A stretch of 64,000 nt of DNA. Source: Polynucleobacter sp. MG-6-Vaara-E2. GTDB lineage: Bacteria; Pseudomonadota; Gammaproteobacteria; Burkholderiales; Burkholderiaceae. Positions within the stretch are counted from its first letter, which is position 1; every line of letters starts with the position of its first letter. The translations under genes were made by a program, and so were the position numbers. The notes under the pieces are model-generated. The model was not told where the DNA came from. It did not search any database and was given only the letters and a program-made list of their open reading frames with translations. Where the stretch lies: the NCBI RefSeq assembly GCF_018687695.1, contig NZ_CP061303.1, positions 496,001 through 560,000 of the forward strand, in the 5' to 3' direction. Below are positions 44,096 to 52,678 of this stretch, one piece after another.

Positions 44096-45559
44096 ATGCG
44101 ACTCATTCAAAAAGCACTCACTTTTGACGATGTGCTCCTCGTACCGGCCTATTCATCGGTACTCCCTCGAGATGCCAGCTTGGCAAGTAAATTAACTCGA
44201 GATATTTCACTTAATACACCCTTGGTGTCCGCAGCGATGGATACTGTCACCGAAGGTCGATTGGCAATTGCCATGGCTAGTGAGGGCGGCATAGGCATTG
44301 TTCATAAAAATCTAAAGCCTGCAGAGCAAGCTCGTGAAGTTGCTAAGGTTAAGCGTTATGAATCTGGTGTTCTGCGCGATCCAATTACGATTGGTCCTGA
44401 CTTTACCTTGCGCCAAGTCATTCAACTTTCTCGCGAACATGGTTTCTCAGGATTTCCAGTTCTCGTTGGTAAAGAAGTGGTTGGCATCATCACAAACCGC
44501 GATTTACGTTTCGAGGAAGATTTAGATGCGCCCGTTAAAACAAAGATGACGCCGCGTGAACGTTTGGTGACGGTAAAAGAGGGCTGCACCTTGGATGAAG
44601 CAAAGCGTTTGATGAGTCAACATCGTCTTGAACGCGTTCTGGTTGTGAATGATAAATTTGAATTACGTGGCTTGATTACCGTCAAAGATATTTTGAAAGC
44701 TACTGAGCATCCAAATGCTTGTAAGGATAGCGAAGGTAAGCTACGTGTTGGCGCAGCAGTTGGCGTTGGACCAGATAACGATGAGCGTATTGAGTTACTG
44801 GTGCGTGCTGGTGTTGACGTGATTGTGGTTGACACTGCTCATGGACACAGCCAAGGCGTATTAGATCGCGTCAAATGGGTCAAGAAAAATTATCCACAGG
44901 TCCAAGTGATTGGCGGCAATATCGCTACTGGTGATGCTGCTAAAGCATTGGCTGATCATGGTGCTGATGGCGTGAAGGTTGGTATTGGTCCAGGCTCTAT
45001 TTGCACTACTCGTATTGTTGCTGGTGTTGGCGTTCCGCAAATTACTGCGATCGTGAATGTTGCTACTGCTTTAAAAGGCACGGGCATTCCGTTAATTGCC
45101 GACGGCGGTGTGCGTTATTCCGGTGACGTTGCTAAAGCATTAGCTGCTGGTGCCAGCTCTGTGATGATGGGCGGCATGTTCGCTGGCACAGAAGAGGCTC
45201 CGGGCGAAGTGTTCTTGTATCAAGGTCGTTCATATAAGAGTTATCGCGGTATGGGCTCTTTGGGCGCGATGGCTGATGGTTCTGCCGATCGTTACTTCCA
45301 GAGCGACATCGTTGCTAATGCTGAGAAGCTTGTGCCAGAGGGTATTGAAGGACAAGTCCCATATAAGGGCAGCGTTCTTGCAATCCTGCATCAACTCACA
45401 GGTGGCATTCGTTCCTCTATGGGTTATCTCGGCTGCAAGACTATTGCCGAACTTCATGAAAAAGCCAATTTTGTGGAAATTACATCAGCAGGTGTGCGCG
45501 AGTCACATGTTCATGATGTGAAGATCACTAAGGAAGCGCCGAATTACCACATTGATTAA
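44096..45559 (+). CDS. guaB: IMP dehydrogenase
   Basis: A 487-residue NAD+-dependent enzyme making XMP, the first step from IMP to GMP. The TIM barrel is interrupted by a CBS-domain pair (about 90-205). The catalytic cysteine is in GPGSICTTRIVAGVGVP, and the flap segment includes YRGMGSLGAM. Length equals E. coli GuaB (488). guaA follows 37 bases on, so both GMP steps are adjacent. Confidence 0.99.
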   Translation: MRLIQKALTFDDVLLVPAYSSVLPRDASLASKLTRDISLNTPLVSAAMDTVTEGRLAIAMASEGGIGIVHKNLKPAEQAREVAKVKRYESGVLRDPITIGPDFTLRQVIQLSREHGFSGFPVLVGKEVVGIITNRDLRFEEDLDAPVKTKMTPRERLVTVKEGCTLDEAKRLMSQHRLERVLVVNDKFELRGLITVKDILKATEHPNACKDSEGKLRVGAAVGVGPDNDERIELLVRAGVDVIVVDTAHGHSQGVLDRVKWVKKNYPQVQVIGGNIATGDAAKALADHGADGVKVGIGPGSICTTRIVAGVGVPQITAIVNVATALKGTGIPLIADGGVRYSGDVAKALAAGASSVMMGGMFAGTEEAPGEVFLYQGRSYKSYRGMGSLGAMADGSADRYFQSDIVANAEKLVPEGIEGQVPYKGSVLAILHQLTGGIRSSMGYLGCKTIAELHEKANFVEITSAGVRESHVHDVKITKEAPNYHID

Positions 45560-45596
45560 CAACTAAATAAAAGCTGAAATTAAGGCTGTTCTTTTC

Positions 45597-47204
45597 GTGC
45601 ACGACAAAATACTGATTCTCGACTTTGGTTCACAAGTAACTCAATTAATTGCTAGACGTGTGCGTGATGCGCAAGTGTATTCAGAGATTCATCCCTATGA
45701 TTGCGATCCAGAATTCATTCGCAAATTTATTCAAGAGCAGGATGGCAAGGGAATCATTCTCTCTGGGGGTCCTAGCTCAGTAACAGAGGATGGTAGTCCT
45801 CGTGCTCCACAAATCGTTTTTGAATTGGGTGTACCTGTCCTCGGTATTTGTTATGGCATGCAAACTATGGCAACCCAATTGGGCGGCGCAGTTGCATCTG
45901 CTGAGTCATTGGGTAAAGCACGTGAGTTTGGCTACTCTGAAGTGCGTGCTCACGGACACACTGATTTACTAAAAGGTATCCAAGACTTCTCTACCTCTGA
46001 AGGTCATGGAATTTTGAAGGTGTGGATGAGTCACGGGGATTCGGTGACTAGCATGCCACCATCATTTAAATTGATGGCTTCAACTGAGTCTTGCCCAATT
46101 GCGGGCATGGCCGATGAAGAGCGTCGCTTTTATGCATTCCAATTTCATCCGGAAGTCACTCATACCATTCAAGGAGAAGCTATTCTTGAGCGTTTTGTGC
46201 ATGAGATTTGCAGGTGCAAGCCTGATTGGGTAATGGGCGACTACATTGCCGAGGCGGTTGAAAATATTCGCAAACAAGTTGGTGATGAAGAAGTCATTCT
46301 GGGTTTATCTGGCGGTGTGGACTCTAGCGTAGCTGCTGCGTTGATTCATCGTGCAATTGGCGATCAATTGACTTGCGTGTTTGTTGATCATGGTTTACTT
46401 CGCCTCAATGAAGGCGACATGGTGATGGAGATGTTTGCCAGAAATCTTGGCGTCAAAGTGATTCGCGTCGATGCAAAAGATACTTTCATGGGCGAATTGG
46501 CTGGCGTGTCTGATCCGGAAGCAAAGCGGAAGATCATTGGCAAAGAATTTGTAGAAATTTTCCAGACAGAATCTGGCAAGATCAAGAATGCTAAGTGGTT
46601 AGCACAAGGCACCATTTATCCGGATGTTATTGAATCTGCCGGCAAAGGCAAAAAAGGTGCGCACACGATTAAGAGCCACCACAATGTTGGCGGTCTTCCT
46701 GAGGATATGCACCTCAAATTACTTGAGCCCTTGCGTGAATTATTTAAGGATGAAGTGCGTGAACTTGGAGTTGCATTAGGTCTGCCGCGCGAGATGGTGT
46801 ACCGCCACCCATTCCCAGGACCAGGTTTGGGCGTTCGCATCTTGGGCGAAGTCAAAGCAGAATTTGCCAGTTTATTGCAACGTGCTGATGCCATTTTTAT
46901 TGAAGAACTGCGCAATACGATTGATCAAGCGAGTCAAAAGTCTTGGTATGACCTAACAAGTCAGGCATTTGCTGTCTTCTTGCCAGTTAAATCTGTTGGC
47001 GTGATGGGTGACGGTAGAACCTATGAGTATGTCGTTGCACTGAGAGCAGTACAGACACAAGACTTCATGACGGCACACTGGGCACACTTGCCACATGAGT
47101 TGTTGGGTAAAGTTTCCAACCGCATCATCAATGAAGTGCGCGGGATTAACCGGGTGGTATACGATATCAGCGGCAAACCGCCGGCAACGATAGAGTGGGA
47201 ATAA
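45597..47204 (+). CDS. guaA: GMP synthase (glutamine-hydrolysing)
   Basis: A 535-residue enzyme aminating XMP. The class-I glutaminase domain has the nucleophile in GICYGMQTMA and the His/Glu pair in FQFHPEVTHT. The ATP-pyrophosphatase P-loop LSGGVDSSVAAAL follows, then the dimerisation domain ending in IEWE. It begins at GTG 45597, directly before the ILDFGSQVTQLIARRVR signature. Confidence 0.99.
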   Translation: MHDKILILDFGSQVTQLIARRVRDAQVYSEIHPYDCDPEFIRKFIQEQDGKGIILSGGPSSVTEDGSPRAPQIVFELGVPVLGICYGMQTMATQLGGAVASAESLGKAREFGYSEVRAHGHTDLLKGIQDFSTSEGHGILKVWMSHGDSVTSMPPSFKLMASTESCPIAGMADEERRFYAFQFHPEVTHTIQGEAILERFVHEICRCKPDWVMGDYIAEAVENIRKQVGDEEVILGLSGGVDSSVAAALIHRAIGDQLTCVFVDHGLLRLNEGDMVMEMFARNLGVKVIRVDAKDTFMGELAGVSDPEAKRKIIGKEFVEIFQTESGKIKNAKWLAQGTIYPDVIESAGKGKKGAHTIKSHHNVGGLPEDMHLKLLEPLRELFKDEVRELGVALGLPREMVYRHPFPGPGLGVRILGEVKAEFASLLQRADAIFIEELRNTIDQASQKSWYDLTSQAFAVFLPVKSVGVMGDGRTYEYVVALRAVQTQDFMTAHWAHLPHELLGKVSNRIINEVRGINRVVYDISGKPPATIEWE

Positions 47205-47221
47205 AGCTCCTACCGCTGTAA

Positions 47222-48019
47222 ATGACTGAGTTACGCCAAGCTGCCCTTGAAATTCTGGCAATGACAGATGCCCAAACTAAGGTAGGTCTGGTCTCTCAGT
47301 TATTCGAAGATTATCAAGAGCGGCGCATTACTCTAAATTCTTCTGAGGTATTAAACCAGGGAGGGCTGGATCTTCCTGGCCGACCCAGTAAGCCAGAGTT
47401 AATTCCACCATTGCAAGTTCCCAAAAGAAGAATGGATACTGTAGAGGGTAGAGCTTCGCTATTGCACTCTCTTGCGCATATTGAATTTAATGCCATCAAC
47501 CTAGCTTTAGATGCTATTTGGCGTTTTCCAAATATGCCTGATCAATACTATGAAGATTGGCTTAAGGTTGCCAAAGAAGAGTCTTACCACTTCACTATAG
47601 TGAATGAACACATTCGGTCCTTTGGGTTTACTTACGGCGATTTTCCAGCGCACAATAGTTTGTGGGAGATGGTTGAGCGAACTAAAGATGCCGTCATTGC
47701 CAGAATGGCCTTAGTTCCCAGGACGATGGAGGCTAGAGGTCTCGATGCAGTGCCAATGATTCGAGATCGCTTTAAACAGATTAAAGAATTGACCGCAGTA
47801 GAGATTCTAGAAATCATCCTCCGAGATGAAGTGGGGCATGTAGCGATTGGCAACCATTGGTTTAATTTCTTGTGTGCAAAAGAGGGTTTGTCACCAATCT
47901 CAGCGTATAAAGATTTAGCAAGGAAATACTGTGCGCCAAAATTAAGAGGCCCATTCAATTTAGAGGCTCGCAGACAGGCTGGATTTAGCGAAGAGGAGCT
48001 CAGCTTGCTTGGGGTATAG
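47222..48019 (+). CDS. DUF455 ferritin-like protein
   Basis: A 265-residue, mostly helical protein of the DUF455 ferritin-like family. Paired metal-ligand candidates are AHIEFNAI (about 85-92), AKEESYHF (about 116-123) and LRDEVGHVAIGNHW (about 200-213), the E...ExxH...ExxH pattern of a di-iron four-helix bundle. The reaction is unknown; distant relatives include tRNA hydroxylase MiaE-like proteins. It lies 17 bases after guaA and 22 before the next gene. Confidence 0.88.
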   Translation: MTELRQAALEILAMTDAQTKVGLVSQLFEDYQERRITLNSSEVLNQGGLDLPGRPSKPELIPPLQVPKRRMDTVEGRASLLHSLAHIEFNAINLALDAIWRFPNMPDQYYEDWLKVAKEESYHFTIVNEHIRSFGFTYGDFPAHNSLWEMVERTKDAVIARMALVPRTMEARGLDAVPMIRDRFKQIKELTAVEILEIILRDEVGHVAIGNHWFNFLCAKEGLSPISAYKDLARKYCAPKLRGPFNLEARRQAGFSEEELSLLGV

Positions 48020-48041
48020 TGAATAAAAAACAGGAGGATAT

Positions 48042-48743
48042 ATGAATCTATCTAGACGAACATTTATCGTATCAGCTACATTAGTTCCAGTTGCCTGTGG
48101 TGTGCCTCTGGGATATGAGCGTGGGACACCAGTTGCTCAACCAAATCCAATTCCTAAAGTTCGTCCACCACAAGTCGGTCAAGAATGGACCTATATCAAG
48201 CGAAATGTATTTGATGGAAAAACTATAGGATTAGTCACTGAGCGTGTGGCAAGTGTTGGCTCGACCATTACGATCCAAAGATCGATGGATAGTGGGGTCC
48301 AACTTCCAAATGAGATTCAAGGACCTTGGGGTATGGTGCAGACCGACACGCAATGGCCAAAACTCATCAGCTTTAACCCTGCTATTCCATTGTGGCCACA
48401 AGAGTTGACCGCTACATGGAACAAGCAAGCCAACACTAAATACAGTATTGGCGGCTATCCGGATGGCAAACTGGGTTGGCAAGAATATATTAGTGCCCAC
48501 GGATGGGAGCAAATTACGGTTCCTGCTGGCACCTTCTTAACTTTGCGTTATCAGAGTTTGATTAACTATGAGAGCGAAGATGACAACAAGGTCAATTGCA
48601 TTCGCAAAGAAACGGTGTGGTTTGCTCCTAGTATCGGACGTTGGGTTGCTCGTGAATCTTCAGGTTCATACATGATTCAGGGTCAGCTGGGCATGCCTAA
48701 CTTAGAAGATAGTCTGCAATGGCAACTCACTTCATACAAGTAA
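48042..48743 (+). CDS. exported protein with twin-arginine signal, first of a paralogous pair
   Basis: A 233-residue protein of unknown function. The N-terminus MNLSRRTFIVSA fits the Tat consensus (SRRxF), followed by a hydrophobic segment and Cys19; the preceding VPVA is not a good lipobox. The mature part has VGQEWTYIKRNVFDG, WEQITVPAGTFLTLRY and VWFAPSIGRWVARESSG, which suggests a beta-rich DUF3108/TapB-like fold. Its neighbour downstream is a clear paralogue with the same three blocks. A good ribosome site (AGGAGG, 48032-48037) precedes the ATG. Confidence 0.82.
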   Translation: MNLSRRTFIVSATLVPVACGVPLGYERGTPVAQPNPIPKVRPPQVGQEWTYIKRNVFDGKTIGLVTERVASVGSTITIQRSMDSGVQLPNEIQGPWGMVQTDTQWPKLISFNPAIPLWPQELTATWNKQANTKYSIGGYPDGKLGWQEYISAHGWEQITVPAGTFLTLRYQSLINYESEDDNKVNCIRKETVWFAPSIGRWVARESSGSYMIQGQLGMPNLEDSLQWQLTSYK

Positions 48744-49447
48744 AACAGCTGCGTAGATTATTTTTTTTAACCCTGTCGCTGTTTTTGGTAGGGTGTATTT
48801 CTTCGCAGCCGTTTCCTCAGGGAGTCAATGTTGGACAGCCCATACCTCAGCCGACAGTTCGTGCACCAAAGGTTGGGCAAGAATGGGTTTATCAAGTTCG
48901 CAATGTCTTTAATCAAGAGGTGGTTGATACGGTTACCGAGAGAGTTGTATCAGTAGGTGCCGAAGTTCGTATTAGTAGATCGGGGGTGAAGACGGGATCA
49001 CTCCCTGATGAAATTCAATCACCTTGGGGTTATCTAGTGCAAGATCCTCATTGGAGCACTTCGCAAAAATTTCAGCCAATTATCCCAGCTTGGCCACCAC
49101 AAATTCAATTAGGATTTAATCAGTTCTATAAAACAAGTTATCAAGTGCCAGGCTATCCCGATAGTAGTTATTACTGGGGTTTGGGTATGACTGCCGTTGC
49201 GTGGGAGCAAATTCAGGTGCCAGCGGGTAAATTCTTGGCGCTGCGTTATCACAATGAAGCCCCTTATTTTCAGAGCAATGATCTCTTTAGGGTCCAAAAC
49301 ATCCGCGCTGAGGATGTGTGGTTTGCTCCAGAAATCGGTCGCTGGGTCATCCGCAGGAGCAGCGGTCAATATATAACGCTTGGGGTTTCGTGGTTTAACC
49401 CTTACTGGGAAGACTTTTACCAATGGGAGTTGGTCTCCTGGAAGTGA
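48719..49447 (+). CDS. lipoprotein, second of the paralogous pair
   Basis: A 242-residue protein. The signal segment ends in a canonical lipobox LVGC with Cys26 as the lipidation site. The mature region repeats the upstream gene's blocks: VGQEWVYQVRNVFNQ, WEQIQVPAGKFLALRY and VWFAPEIGRWVIRRSSG. The ATG lies 25 bases inside the preceding gene without an obvious ribosome site, so reinitiation or coupling is likely. Function unknown; it probably arose by tandem duplication followed by a change of export signal. Confidence 0.82.
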   Translation: MATHFIQVKQLRRLFFLTLSLFLVGCISSQPFPQGVNVGQPIPQPTVRAPKVGQEWVYQVRNVFNQEVVDTVTERVVSVGAEVRISRSGVKTGSLPDEIQSPWGYLVQDPHWSTSQKFQPIIPAWPPQIQLGFNQFYKTSYQVPGYPDSSYYWGLGMTAVAWEQIQVPAGKFLALRYHNEAPYFQSNDLFRVQNIRAEDVWFAPEIGRWVIRRSSGQYITLGVSWFNPYWEDFYQWELVSWK

Positions 49448-49474
49448 GCAAAGCGCTTAAAATGGCGTATTGCT

Positions 49475-50128
49475 ATGTATACCGTTAAAGAACTTTTCCC
49501 AACCTTACAAGGTGAAGGCGCTCATGCCGGACGCGCTGCCGTATTTTGCCGCTTTGCAGGTTGCAACCTTTGGAGTGGTCGCGAAGAAGATCGAGCCACA
49601 GCAGTTTGTCAATTTTGCGATACAGACTTTGTGGGTAGTGATGGCCTTGGCGGCGGTAAGTTTGAAGCTGCTAAAGATTTAGCTGATGCTATTGAGGCAG
49701 CGTGGAGAAGTACTTCCGCGGGACCTCAACAACGCTATGTTGTCTTCACCGGTGGCGAGCCGCTTTTGCAGTTAGATGAAGAATTAATTTCTGCGCTTCA
49801 CCAAAAAGGCTTTGAGGTAGCGATCGAAACCAATGGCACCATTAAAGTTCCTAAAGGAGTGGATTGGGTTTGCGTAAGCCCTAAGGCTGGTTCTGATTTG
49901 ATCGTGCTGCAAGCAAATGAATTGAAGTTAGTGGTACCACAGACAGGACACGATTCTTTGGAAAAATTGATGGCTCGTTTTGAGAAGATGGATTACCGCA
50001 ATCGCTTCTTGCAACCCATGGATGGGCCTAATCTCAAAAGTAATACAGAGTTAGCAGTAGGCTTGTGCCAAAAACGTCCTTTATGGAGATTGAGTGTTCA
50101 ATCGCATAAACTCATTGGAATTCGTTAA
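49475..50128 (+). CDS. queE: 7-carboxy-7-deazaguanine synthase QueE
   Basis: A 217-residue radical SAM enzyme converting 6-carboxytetrahydropterin to CDG in queuosine synthesis. The cluster cysteines C30, C45 and C48 have the CX14CX2C spacing known for Burkholderia QueE rather than the common CX3CX2C. The SAM-binding segment VFTGGEPLLQ follows. queD is the next gene; queC is not in the window. Confidence 0.96.
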   Translation: MYTVKELFPTLQGEGAHAGRAAVFCRFAGCNLWSGREEDRATAVCQFCDTDFVGSDGLGGGKFEAAKDLADAIEAAWRSTSAGPQQRYVVFTGGEPLLQLDEELISALHQKGFEVAIETNGTIKVPKGVDWVCVSPKAGSDLIVLQANELKLVVPQTGHDSLEKLMARFEKMDYRNRFLQPMDGPNLKSNTELAVGLCQKRPLWRLSVQSHKLIGIR

Positions 50129-50159
50129 AAGGGCATAGCCCACATCTTATAAGTAACAA

Positions 50160-50624
50160 ATGACTAGTAAACAACCCGCCATCTCCATTACCCGCCGCCT
50201 CGAGTTTGACTCAGGCCATCGCATTCCGAATCATGATGGGCAATGTAAGCATCTTCATGGTCATCGTTATGCTATTGAAGTGACCTTAATTGGTGAAGTG
50301 GCAGATCATCCGGGTAAAGCAGATGATGGGATGGTTTTAGATTTTGGCGATATCAAAAAACTGACCAATCAATATATCGTTGAGCAATGGGACCACGCTT
50401 TTTTAGTGGCCAAAGAAGATCAGGGCCTTGTGAATTTCCTGGCAACATTACCAAATCACAAAACAGTCATCATGGAGCATGTTCCTACTGTGGAGAATTT
50501 AGCTAATGCTGCCTTTGCAATCTTGCAACCGGTGTTTGCTAAAGCATTTGGTGGTCGCCTGCAGTTATCAGCTATCCGCCTATACGAAACTCCAAATTGC
50601 TGGGCTGACGTACATTCTGCTTAA
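50160..50624 (+). CDS. queD: 6-carboxytetrahydropterin synthase QueD
   Basis: A 154-residue T-fold enzyme. The zinc histidines are in FDSGHRIPNHDGQCKHLHGHRY, and the catalytic cysteine is probably the one in GQCKHLHGH. It is longer than E. coli QueD (121) by an insertion around WDHAFLVAKEDQGL, as in other betaproteobacteria. It makes the substrate of QueE, encoded just upstream. Confidence 0.96.
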   Translation: MTSKQPAISITRRLEFDSGHRIPNHDGQCKHLHGHRYAIEVTLIGEVADHPGKADDGMVLDFGDIKKLTNQYIVEQWDHAFLVAKEDQGLVNFLATLPNHKTVIMEHVPTVENLANAAFAILQPVFAKAFGGRLQLSAIRLYETPNCWADVHSA

Positions 50625-51083
50625 ATGAATCAAGCAGAACTTGATCATCAATTTATGCAACAAGCAATTGAGCAGGCTCAATTGGCTGCGGTTGCGGGTG
50701 AGGTTCCGGTTGGGGCTGTTTTAGTGCGCGATGGTCAGGTGATTGCTAAAGCATTTAATAAGCCTATTGGCAATCATGATCCCAGTGCCCATGCTGAGAT
50801 GCTAGCCCTCAGAGAGGCTGCCAAGACAGAGGGAAATTATCGTCTTCCTGGTAGCACTTTATATGCGACTCTAGAGCCTTGTGTTATGTGCGCAGGTGCA
50901 ATTCTTCATGCTAGGGTAGACCGAGTTGTTTTTGGCGCCCCCGACCCCAAAACAGGTGCCGCTGGAAGTGTTTTGGATGTATTCTCTTCAAAACAAATTA
51001 ATCATCAAACCAGTGTTGAGGGTGGCGTTATGAGTGAAGAGTGCGGTCAATTGCTGCGCAGCTTCTTTAAGGAGCGTCGTTGA
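50625..51083 (+). CDS. tadA: tRNA(Arg) adenosine-34 deaminase TadA
   Basis: A 152-residue zinc deaminase making inosine at the wobble position. The catalytic HAE is in DPSAHAEMLALREA and the zinc cysteines in TLEPCVMCAGAI. It begins directly after the queD stop. Its stop overlaps the next gene in TTGA. Two tRNA anticodon modification functions (Q34 and I34) are therefore adjacent. Confidence 0.97.
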   Translation: MNQAELDHQFMQQAIEQAQLAAVAGEVPVGAVLVRDGQVIAKAFNKPIGNHDPSAHAEMLALREAAKTEGNYRLPGSTLYATLEPCVMCAGAILHARVDRVVFGAPDPKTGAAGSVLDVFSSKQINHQTSVEGGVMSEECGQLLRSFFKERR

Positions 51084-52024
51084 AATCTATCCATCTTATT
51101 GCACCATCTGGCGCTAGCTTAGACGAGAAAAGTCCACTAGCTGGTATTGCTTGGTTAAAAAGCCAGGGGATTGAGATTCAAAATCCTCATTGCGTGCATC
51201 GTGTTCACGAGCGCTTTGCAGGAAGCGATTCGGAGCGATTAAGCGAACTAAATCAATTAGCCACATTAGATCCACAGCAAATTGCTATGGCTATGCGTGG
51301 AGGCTATGGCATTCATCGCCTCCTACCCAATATTGAATGGAATGCGATTGCTCAGGCGGTGAAACATGGTTTGCAGATTTGTGGACATAGTGATTTCACA
51401 ACCTTTGAGCTTGGTCTCTTGGCTAAAACTGGCGCTATTACTTTATCTGGCCCTATGCTCAATTATGATTTTGGGAAAATAGATGAAGCTGGCAAGGCGA
51501 TTGCCCCAGACGATTTTATGTGGAAGCATTTCTTATCAGCGGTGCGGGATCGAAAGTTAGATTGGGCTATTCATTCAAAGCAAGTCTTTTTGGGCCAAGC
51601 AAATTCAGGCGCTGTGGTTGGGATGCTTTGGGGTGGCAATCTTACAGTGCTTGCGAGCCTCATCGGCACCCCTTATTTGCCTTCATTAAGTCAAACTAAA
51701 GGCGGCATCTTGTTCCTAGAGGATGTGAATGAACATCCTTACCGCCTGGAGAGAACCTTGATGCAGCTATTAGATGCTGGTGTGCTTGGTAATCAAGCGG
51801 CAATATTGTTAGGCGGCTTCTCTGCATATCGTTTGTATGACAACGATAGGGGTTATACGCTTGAGCGTGCGATCGAGATGATTCGAGAGCGCTTGACAAA
51901 GAATATTCCGATATTAACTGACCTGCCCTTTGGTCATCAGGCTAACAAGCTGACCTTACCTGTTGGTGCAAATGCAAGCCTCGATTACAGCACTGCAGGA
52001 TTTACTCTTAAAGCAAGTTGGTAA
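51080..52024 (+). CDS. LD-carboxypeptidase (LdcA/MccF, S66 family)
   Basis: A 314-residue S66 serine peptidase that cleaves the terminal D-Ala of murein tetrapeptides during recycling. The nucleophile serine is in ICGHSDFTTFELGLL, the glutamate in FLEDVNEHPYRLERTLMQLL and the histidine in DLPFGHQANKLTLP. Homologues such as MccF instead inactivate microcin C, so function is set at family level. Starts with TTG in the TTGA overlap with tadA. Confidence 0.92.
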   Translation: MKSIHLIAPSGASLDEKSPLAGIAWLKSQGIEIQNPHCVHRVHERFAGSDSERLSELNQLATLDPQQIAMAMRGGYGIHRLLPNIEWNAIAQAVKHGLQICGHSDFTTFELGLLAKTGAITLSGPMLNYDFGKIDEAGKAIAPDDFMWKHFLSAVRDRKLDWAIHSKQVFLGQANSGAVVGMLWGGNLTVLASLIGTPYLPSLSQTKGGILFLEDVNEHPYRLERTLMQLLDAGVLGNQAAILLGGFSAYRLYDNDRGYTLERAIEMIRERLTKNIPILTDLPFGHQANKLTLPVGANASLDYSTAGFTLKASW

Positions 52025-52026
52025 AC

Positions 52027-52659
52027 ATGTCCTTGGGAAGATGGATTCGTCCAAGTATTCTATTAATAGCGTTGATTTTTACAGGGGCCGCAATGGCGAT
52101 CGAAGAGCCAAAATACTCAGTTCTTGAGAAGACGCCTCCATTTGAACTTCGTTCTTATGCGCCAATGATTTTGGCTGAGGTTCAGGTTGAAGGTGATCTA
52201 GACGATGCTTCAAGCCAAGGCTTTAGACTAATTGCCGCCTATATCTTTGGTCAAAATCAAGTAAGCGAAAAGATTGCGATGACTGCACCAGTTGCAGTTG
52301 AGGAGCAAACCGTTAAAAGTGCCAAGATTGCCATGACTGCTCCAGTCAATATTGAGAGTAATGCGGGCCAATGGACTGTTACCTTTGTGATGCCTGCAGA
52401 ATACACGATGGATACTTTGCCTAAGCCACTCAATTCAAAGGTTCAGCTAAGGCAAATTCCTGCAGTCAAGAGAGCGGTTATCACCTTCTCCGGTTTTTAT
52501 AATCATCAGAAGGTCACTGAGAAGACGCTCGAGCTAGAAGAGTGGATGAAGACCAAAAATTTACTGGCAACCGGTACGCCTAAATTTGCTCGCTATAACC
52601 CGCCCTGGACTTTGCCATTTATGCGGCGTAATGAGATTCAAATTGATGTGCGTGACTAG
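52027..52659 (+). CDS. SOUL-domain heme-binding family protein, exported
   Basis: A 210-residue protein from the ATG at 52027 (a TTG at 52018 would add three residues). A signal peptide of about 24 residues ends AMA. The mature part is a single SOUL domain: EEPKYSVLEKTPPFELRSY, then duplicated IAMTAPV motifs (IAMTAPVAVEE and IAMTAPVNIES) typical of the family. Heme binding is reported for some members only. It starts two bases after the LD-carboxypeptidase stop. Confidence 0.9.
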   Translation: MSLGRWIRPSILLIALIFTGAAMAIEEPKYSVLEKTPPFELRSYAPMILAEVQVEGDLDDASSQGFRLIAAYIFGQNQVSEKIAMTAPVAVEEQTVKSAKIAMTAPVNIESNAGQWTVTFVMPAEYTMDTLPKPLNSKVQLRQIPAVKRAVITFSGFYNHQKVTEKTLELEEWMKTKNLLATGTPKFARYNPPWTLPFMRRNEIQIDVRD

Positions 52660-52678
52660 TTCACGCCTCACTTTGGTC

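Noticed and set aside
51080..52024. Microcin C self-immunity peptidase MccF
   Set aside because: No microcin biosynthesis genes are nearby; murein recycling is the simpler reading.
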